The notes under the pieces were generated by a model, which saw only the letters and a program-made list of their open reading frames with translations, was not told the DNA's origin and searched no databases. Source: Actinomycetes bacterium (GTDB taxonomy: Bacteria; Actinomycetota; Acidimicrobiia; Acidimicrobiales; Palsa-688). Taken from it: a DNA stretch of 10,842 nt. This document shows positions 6,312 to 10,842 of this stretch, in pieces. Made by a program: the position numbers and the translations under genes. Position 1 is the first letter of the stretch. Every line of letters starts with the position of its first letter. Location: the NCBI GenBank assembly GCA_021808665.1, contig JAKBBA010000104.1:1-10842 (forward strand). The letters are read 5' to 3'.

Positions 6312-6370
6312 TGGGGTAGCAGAGTCTGCTGCGACCAGGGGAAATGCAAAGGGGGTTTTGGTTGTTGTGG

Positions 6371-8113
6371 CTACGTGAGTGTGAGCGGTACCGGTACACC
6401 GAGCAGCTCGAATACTTGCCGCTGGGTGGGGGTGGGCGCGGCGAGCATCTCGAAGTTCTGGGACATCCCCGGCGTGGTCCGCACGGTGTTGCGGGTCATG
6501 GTGGCGGGATGGTCGAGGAGCCGTCGAAACGACCGGTCCTCGCTGGGCGATCGACCCTGTTTGTTTGCGGCCTTGGCCTTGGCACCGGCCGAGCGTTGCG
6601 CTGGTGCAACCGGGATCTGACGCGCTGGGGGCTCCTCATCGGTGAAGGCGAGTGGCGCCATGGTCTCCCGCAGGTGCCACACCAGATAGGCGGCCAACAT
6701 AGAGATGAACACGTCAGACCGCACCCGGCCTTCCAAGCGACGGTGGATGGGACCCAGGTCGAGGTCGTCGATCTTGATGTGGCGGAAGTCCCGCGCCGCG
6801 ATGGCCGGATCCTTGTAGGCGTCGACCACCCCTGGGGCGTCCATGTGTTCGGCACCGATGGTGGTGCGCAACACGTAGATCCCGTCGAGTGCCGCCTCGG
6901 TGTCGATGGATCCCTGTTTGCGGGTGACGACCACGGTGGTGTCGGTGATCGCCACCTCGAAGTGCTCGGCCATCCTTTTCCTGTTGAGCACTTTGGCGAC
7001 CTTCACCTCGATGTTGTCTGCCCCGCAGAGTCGGCCGTCTTCGACAGCAGCGACGATCGGGGCGAAGAGACCCTCGGCCGCTGCCAACAGCTCTGCCCGC
7101 TTGCGCTTGCGCTCGGCGGCCAACAAGGGGTACCGACAAGCCACGAGGCGTTCGTCGGGATAGTCGGGATGGGAGAACTCGGCCAAGTCCGCTTCGTCGA
7201 ACAAGGAGAGCTGTAACGGTCCGTCATCTCTCGCCAACGCGGCGATCTGGGGGGCACGCAGACACGTCAGCCACCCGAAGGCGCCGGCTTCTCGCAGGGC
7301 TTGGATCCGAGCCTGGGTGATCATCCCCCGATCACCCACCATGGTCAGGCGATCGAGGCCGAACCGGGTGCGGATGGTCTCCACGATAGAGATGAGAGCG
7401 GTCGGGTCTGCGGTGTTGCCTTCGAAGACCTCAATGGCGACCCGACGACCGTCGCTGTCGGCGAGCAGTCCGTATCCGACCTGGGACAGGCCCCGCTTGC
7501 TGTCCCTTGAGTAGCCCCGGGCCGCCAGTTCGTTCCTCGATCCCTCCACCCACGATGACAACAGGTCGAAGTACGCCATTCCCTGCGGGTTGGCATCCCT
7601 CCCCAAGTGACGCTTGGCCAGCTTCACCTCGACGCCCGCTCGGCGACCTTCCAGCCAATCCATGGCGGCACAAACCTCGTCGGTCCCGATCCCATCGAGG
7701 CCGAGGACGGCTACCAAGGTGGTATCCGCCCACCAAGTGGTGCTCGCCAGCTTCGAGCAGGGACGGACCACCCGGGCCAGGATCAGCGCATAGACGATGT
7801 CACGTTCCTTGCAGCATGGACCGAGGAGATCGACCAACCCGAGGGACTTCGCCATCGACGCCACCGCAGCAAGATGGCCGTGAGGAAGGGGGCGGGTCAC
7901 TTCGAACCCCGAACCGGCTGCCACCAACGTCTCTCCGGCCAATCCCGACCGGATCGCTTCGATGAGCTCTTCGGGCAGATGGGACAGATTAGCCAACGTC
8001 TCGTTTTTGACCTTGGATCCCTCACGGACCGAACAGCGCAACAAGTGGGAGCGGTAGGTCCGTTCGGTGCCGTCCTTCGCCGCATAACGGCGCACTGTTG
8101 ACGACACATGCAT
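6371..8113 (-). CDS. IS1634-family DDE transposase, catalytic glutamate apparently replaced
   Basis: A 580-residue transposase of the IS4-like DDE superfamily, IS1634 family. The N-terminal SSTVRRYAAKDGTERTYRSH and NETLANLSHLPEELIEAIR segments are typical. The RNase H-like core has GYSRDSKR (first aspartate, D204), the strand RVAIEVFEGNTADPTAL, and MVGDRGMIT (second aspartate, D261). The C-terminal block has AYKDPAIAARDFRHIK, DLDLGPIHRRLEGRVR and HVF-like DVFISMLAAYLVWHL. Family members read YKxLxxVERxFRxxK here; in this copy the catalytic glutamate position is alanine (A440, GCG at 6794-6796). The frame is otherwise intact over its full length. I chose ATG 8111-8113, where family similarity begins. 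A start at 8158 would add 15 unrelated residues. The protein is probably catalytically dead unless another acidic residue substitutes. Confidence 0.92.
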   Translation of the reverse strand: MHVSSTVRRYAAKDGTERTYRSHLLRCSVREGSKVKNETLANLSHLPEELIEAIRSGLAGETLVAAGSGFEVTRPLPHGHLAAVASMAKSLGLVDLLGPCCKERDIVYALILARVVRPCSKLASTTWWADTTLVAVLGLDGIGTDEVCAAMDWLEGRRAGVEVKLAKRHLGRDANPQGMAYFDLLSSWVEGSRNELAARGYSRDSKRGLSQVGYGLLADSDGRRVAIEVFEGNTADPTALISIVETIRTRFGLDRLTMVGDRGMITQARIQALREAGAFGWLTCLRAPQIAALARDDGPLQLSLFDEADLAEFSHPDYPDERLVACRYPLLAAERKRKRAELLAAAEGLFAPIVAAVEDGRLCGADNIEVKVAKVLNRKRMAEHFEVAITDTTVVVTRKQGSIDTEAALDGIYVLRTTIGAEHMDAPGVVDAYKDPAIAARDFRHIKIDDLDLGPIHRRLEGRVRSDVFISMLAAYLVWHLRETMAPLAFTDEEPPARQIPVAPAQRSAGAKAKAANKQGRSPSEDRSFRRLLDHPATMTRNTVRTTPGMSQNFEMLAAPTPTQRQVFELLGVPVPLTLT

Positions 8114-8217
8114 CACGCCACCACGACTAGACACAACAAAAGTCCAGCATCCCGCCATTCACTCGTCACGTACTTAGTGTCTACACGAATCGATCCAAAA
8201 GCACATCCAATGCCCGA

Positions 8218-9443
8218 TCAGGGCAAGTTCCTACGAGATACGGGGAAGCAACTTCGGACTAGCCACCTTTCATGGCGATCCGCACTCCAGCGGATGTGCT
8301 CATCGGCTGATCGCTGGAGGGACCTGTAGAACTCCTGCTCGATGGAACCAGCCGGGGATGCATCAGCGAGAGCTGCGGCTTTGTTCCTTTGTTCGACGTC
8401 ACGAGGAAAGGGTTGTCCGGGTGCACCCGAAAAGGATCCACTGATGGCGGCTCCGTGTAGTGCACCAGCCACGTGTTGGAGTGCTTCCTCCCCGACTGCT
8501 GATGCTGCTCGAAGAGCCTGCGCGACAAAGCCTGGGTGCGACAGAACAAAGTCATGCGGCATCTGTCGCAGCACACACGCTAACGCTGCCATCCATGTCG
8601 GCGACTGTTCGTCAAATGCGTCTTGAAGGAAAGCCAGAACATCGGGATCGTTGAAGTCTTGAGCGACCACAGCGACCAAGCGGCCACCTGCGTCCCGACG
8701 CATCCAAGACTCCGGCGCGTCCGAAATCCACTCTAGGAGTCCTCGTAGCACCTTAATGAGATCCGGATCGGCGCGAATTTGAAGTGGAAAGCTCCAGTGG
8801 AATGGAAGGGGGTCGTACCCTCCGTAGCCGAACTGCTCCCACCGTTCGATTCGGCTCCTCAGGAGCCCAACGAGTTTCGTCGGCTGCTCTTTCGACAGCA
8901 CACAAAGAAACTCTTGGATCCAATGCTGTTCGATGGATGGACATTCGACGATCTGCGTCAGCATGTCATCGGCGACACACGGAGGCACGGCGCTCCAGCG
9001 GAGGGATCCTTGTCCCGAGAAGGTAGCGAAGACATCATCGGCCACTTCTGGAGAGTCGCTGAACTTGATCTGACCAATTAGCGCAAGAGCTTCGGCTGGA
9101 CGATCTTCTGCGAGTCGTTGCACCGCTCTTACCACCGCTTGGCGCACCGCGGGGATATCATCGATGGCAAGCTGGGTGAGAATTTCAAACTCCCCGGAAT
9201 CAGGGGGCGACGACCGCTATTCCAGCCAAGCGCGTAGGCAATCAGCCTTCGGAACCCCAGCGCGCCATCGGCCAAAAGGGCGCGCATAGCAGTGATGGCA
9301 CCACTCGGATCCTTTCCACCGATGGCCGAGATGACAATCGACAGCACCTCAGTCAGAGGCGAATCAGGCTGCGCTTCGACACGCTTACAAATCGCAATAC
9401 CGAGAGCTGGGATCTCCTCTACGAGGGTCCATACGAATGGTCC
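8218..9443 (-). pseudogene. C-terminal part of a large helical-repeat protein, frameshifted and capped by the IS end
   Basis: Two minus-strand frames join into one protein. The first (9443 to about 9213) reads PFVWTLVEEIPALGIAICKR, VISAIGGKDPSGAITAMRAL and GFRRLIAYALGW. After a shift between 9170 and 9216 the second reads GEFEILTQLAIDDIPAVRQA and VVRAVQRLAEDRPAEALALI, then runs about 300 more codons. Repeated helix pairs (RQAVVRAVQRLAED, LIKVLRGLLEWISDAPESW) suggest a HEAT/ARM-like solenoid. The APGQPFPRDVEQRNKAAALA and SIEQEFYRSLQRSADEHIRW blocks resemble, from memory, C-termini of very large actinobacterial proteins with NTPase domains. That link is inference. Native sequence ends at RHERW (8263); the last 14 residues to TGA 8218-8220 come from the IS. 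No N-terminal domain is present upstream of 9443, so the gene is truncated at both ends. Confidence 0.6.
8243..8262 (-). repeat. Right terminal inverted repeat of the IS
   Basis: Read on the minus strand it begins CTAGTCCGAAGTTGC. It pairs with 6292-6311 at 16 of 20 positions. It also encodes LVRSCFP of the altered C-terminus of the adjacent helical-repeat gene. Confidence 0.8.
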
Positions 9444-9815
9444 AGGCGTTCCAGCGCTTCCTCCCAGCGTCCGGGTGCGCGTGACTCCCCGAGGGGAGGA
9501 GGGGGCTCAGCGTTCGACGTCACGGTCCAGGCCGGCGCCACGGACCACCGCTTCCTTGCTGGCCGGGCGGGTGAGGGGTGGCACAGCGACGTCGAGGAAC
9601 TCGTGCGCCTTGTCCCGCAGGCGGAAGTGGCCATCGCGATCAAGCTGTCGGATAATGCCAAGTCCTGGCTGGCAAGCTAGGGCAACAGAACCCAAGCCGG
9701 CGGCATCCCAAAGGTGATGCCGATAGGGACGCGCCAGAACGATCGCCCGAGAATCCGCACCCAGAGGCCGTCCGCTGGATGCGTATGGGCACGTATGGCG
9801 CCGCTGGTTACGACT
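9444..9815. other. No confident gene; competing open frames and right copy of the direct repeat
   Basis: A minus-strand frame (9507-9695) reads GIIRQLDRDGHFRLRDKAHE and FLDVAVPPLTRPASKEAVV. A plus-strand frame over the same bases, ending TAG at about 9680, reads DVEELVRLVPQAEVAIAIKL and SDNAKSWLAS. Both have high third-position GC and neither contains a motif I recognise, so I call neither. One may be the tail of a truncated gene. The interval also contains the right copy of the diverged repeat. Confidence 0.3.
9718..9798 (+). repeat. Diverged direct repeat, right copy
   Basis: Partner of 6141-6219, same orientation, with 21 of 24 identity in the core (9736-9759). The two copies are about 3.6 kb apart and enclose the IS and the helical-repeat gene. 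Confidence 0.5.
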
Positions 9816-10522
9816 TCAATCTGCAGGCTGGCAGGTCCCGCAGGGCCTCGGCGGCCATCTGGCGTTCGCCTCCGCCCAGTCGGTGAGCGCGACGCTGGCC
9901 TCTAGGTAACCACTGGCCCAGGTGCGGGTGTCGCCGCCCTTGCGAGGGGCCATGGTCCAGAAGTCGGCGCGGTGCAACGCGAGGTATCGAGGACTGGGGT
10001 TGCGCTCATGGTTCAGGACGTAGCCGCGTTGGTGGGCGGCGAGCCGGGCGGCGAGCCGGGCGGCGAAACGGTGAACGTGGACGTCGAGTCTGACCGTGTC
10101 GACCCCTTGGCGCATGACCAGCCACTGGAACACCGCTTGGCCGAGGCCGTGGATCCGGCCCTTGAAGTCATGCTCGAAGGTGGCAGTGTCCGTCCACCGC
10201 TTCAGAGCGTGCTGGTCGGTCACGCCGATGGAAGCGAAGTAGCCGACGAGGCTGCGCGGCATTGCGCCCTGGTCCACAGGTCATAGCCCCACAAATGTCT
10301 GGCGAGAGCGGTGTTGCCCGCCTTGTCCGCGGGCCAACGCTCAAGGAGGTCAACGAGATCGTCCAGCCCGGTGAGGGAAGGACGGACCCGAGTCGCGAAG
10401 TGCTCGAGGGCCCGCTCGACGGCGGTGGTCTGGAGTTGGAAGCCGACGAGGCAGTCCCCCACCGGCTCGGGGAGCTTTCGGCACGCCTCGACCATTCGCT
10501 CGATGTCGCCCTCGGTGATCAC
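9816..10522 (-). pseudogene. HhH-GPD-like DNA glycosylase relic fused to an unrelated C-terminal module
   Basis: The gene starts at GTG 10520-10522 with EGDIERMVEACRKLPEPVGD and runs to GYDLWTRAQCR. A frameshift at about 10253-10265 moves to a second frame: SLVGYFASIGVTDQHALKRW, DFKGRIHGLGQAVFQWLVM and DTVRLDVHVHRF. GLGxA followed by D(V)HVxRF resembles the helix-hairpin-helix and catalytic aspartate of HhH-GPD glycosylases, with glutamine where the usual lysine-type residue sits. Immediately after RF (10067) the protein runs through AARLAARLAAHQ, encoded by a 12-bp tandem repeat. It then enters a different module (RGYVLNHERNPSPRYLALHR...PCGTCQPAD, to TGA at 9816). The glycosylase C-terminus is absent. 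The second module resembles, from memory, an uncharacterised YVLN...LHR..C...CGxC domain, here with phenylalanine in place of the first cysteine. Inactive as a glycosylase, most likely. Confidence 0.55.
10034..10069 (+). repeat. 12-bp tandem repeat at the module join
   Basis: GGGCGGCGAGCC occurs twice exactly (10034-10045, 10046-10057), followed by a third copy diverging in its last bases (10058-10069). On the minus strand it encodes the repeated AARL, exactly between the glycosylase-like and the C-terminal module. It may mark a recombination or slippage point. Confidence 0.6.
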
Positions 10523-10842
10523 CGTTTGTGATGGTATAAGATGGGTGTGACAGTCGTCGACGGGGAGGACGACGTCGACCAGGCCGTCGCTCTAGGCTGC
10601 GCCACCCGCGGCCCTCGCAGCCCGTCGGTGCATCCCGGCCGCTCTGGCAGGGTTGGGACACACGGATCGTCGGCGAGGGCGAGGGCGAGGGCGAGGAGGA
10701 GGCTGGCGCTGATGCACGGGCAGCGGATGGCTCGGATCAGGTGTCGGTCCGTTCGATGCGCTTGGGTGGGACGTTGTTGCGGGCATGGTCAGGGCTGGCC
10801 GGGCGGGCGGGGGAGCCGGAAAGCGGTGGACGCTTCGGCGAG
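10523..10842. other. Right edge, no confident gene
   Basis: No gene is recognisable. A plus-strand frame is open from about 10540 to the window end and gives PLWQGWDTRIVGEGEGEGEE, then SMRLGGTLLRAWSGLAGRAG. It could be the start of a gene running off the window, with ATG near 10756 or an upstream GTG, but no motif or Shine-Dalgarno supports it. On the minus strand the frame of the glycosylase gene extends to a TAG near 10590 but offers no earlier ATG or GTG, supporting GTG 10522 as that gene's start. Confidence 0.3.
10672..10695 (+). repeat. Hexanucleotide repeat (GGCGAG)x4
   Basis: Four perfect copies of GGCGAG. In one plus-strand frame they give alternating Gly-Glu. Six-base units keep the frame, so copy-number changes would alter only length. 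Short and possibly incidental in GC-rich DNA. Confidence 0.6.

Larger units (their letters stand above)
6292..8262 (-). mobile_element. IS1634-like insertion sequence, 1971 bp
   Basis: The element holds one long transposase gene on the minus strand and is bounded by imperfect 20-bp terminal inverted repeats (6292-6311 and 8243-8262). Gene stop to left end is about 80 bp; gene start to right end is about 150 bp. Size and layout fit the IS1634 family. I could not see a short target-site duplication: the flanks read ...GTGGCG and CCACCT.... These flanks are instead partly inverted (GGTGGC at 6285-6290, GCCACC at 8262-8267), so the true ends may lie a few bases further out. The right end is embedded in the 3' end of the helical-repeat gene. 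Confidence 0.8.

Noticed and set aside
6303..6319. Hairpin TACCCC/GGGGTA as a terminator at the left IS end
   Set aside because: The stem is only six pairs with a three-base loop, and no T-run follows on either strand.
6344..7216. Plus-strand frame of 290 codons within the IS
   Set aside because: It is the antisense of the transposase, His/Val/Gly-rich and without a motif.
8160..8180. Alternative IS ends near 6330 and 8170, based on loosely similar GAC.AG.G.A and TTTTG.TTGT blocks
   Set aside because: The similarity is gapped and weak, while the TAGTCCGAAGTT repeats at 6292 and 8262 are far better and also explain the altered C-terminus of the neighbouring gene.
10524..10560. TATAAG on the plus strand with ATGGGTGTGACAG following, as promoter and start of a plus-strand gene
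   Set aside because: The hexamer abuts the ATG, leaving no room for a transcription start, and the downstream protein is low-complexity without a recognisable motif.
1..10842. CRISPR arrays, tRNA and rRNA genes
   Set aside because: I found no regularly spaced repeats beyond the short tandem ones listed, and no tRNA T-loop or rRNA signature on either strand by eye.

Overview
This is a high-GC, GTG-start-rich stretch that looks actinobacterial (possibly Acidimicrobiia-like, an inference from codon use and protein style only). It reads as an accessory region, a graveyard of small mobile or defence-type genes around a few intact ones. Clearly intact are a MazF-like toxin with its ribbon-helix-helix antitoxin (157-725, minus), a DUF1203 protein (1765-2262, minus), a bifunctional Ada methyltransferase/regulator (2505-3587, minus), a GNAT acetyltransferase (4644-5156, plus) and the transposase frame of an IS1634-like insertion sequence (6371-8113, minus).

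The rest is decayed. From left to right there are: a VOC/glyoxalase fragment (932-1075); a two-part unknown gene split by an in-frame amber codon (1154-1648); the tail of a membrane protein wedged between ada and DUF1203 (2266-2479); an MntA/HepT-type nucleotidyltransferase-HEPN toxin-antitoxin remnant (3954-4292); a SAM methyltransferase with three separate lesions (5321-6051); the C-terminal part of a large helical-repeat protein whose last codons are supplied by the end of the IS (8218-9443); and a frameshifted HhH-GPD-like glycosylase gene joined in frame to an unrelated C-terminal module across a 12-bp tandem repeat (9816-10522).

The IS can be delimited from the sequence: 20-bp imperfect terminal inverted repeats (16/20 matching) at 6292-6311 and 8243-8262 bound a 1971-bp element. 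Its transposase keeps the two catalytic aspartate motifs but has alanine where the family has the catalytic glutamate, so this copy may be inactive. About 80 bp of diverged direct repeat (6141-6219 and 9718-9798) flanks the block holding the IS and the helical-repeat gene.

I do not see a complete, coherent undescribed system. The best leads are the helical-repeat protein, the HhH-GPD/C-terminal-module chimera, and the operator of the intact toxin-antitoxin pair. If the assembly comes from error-prone reads, some single-base frameshifts could be artefacts. The deletions, junctions and module joins would not be explained that way.
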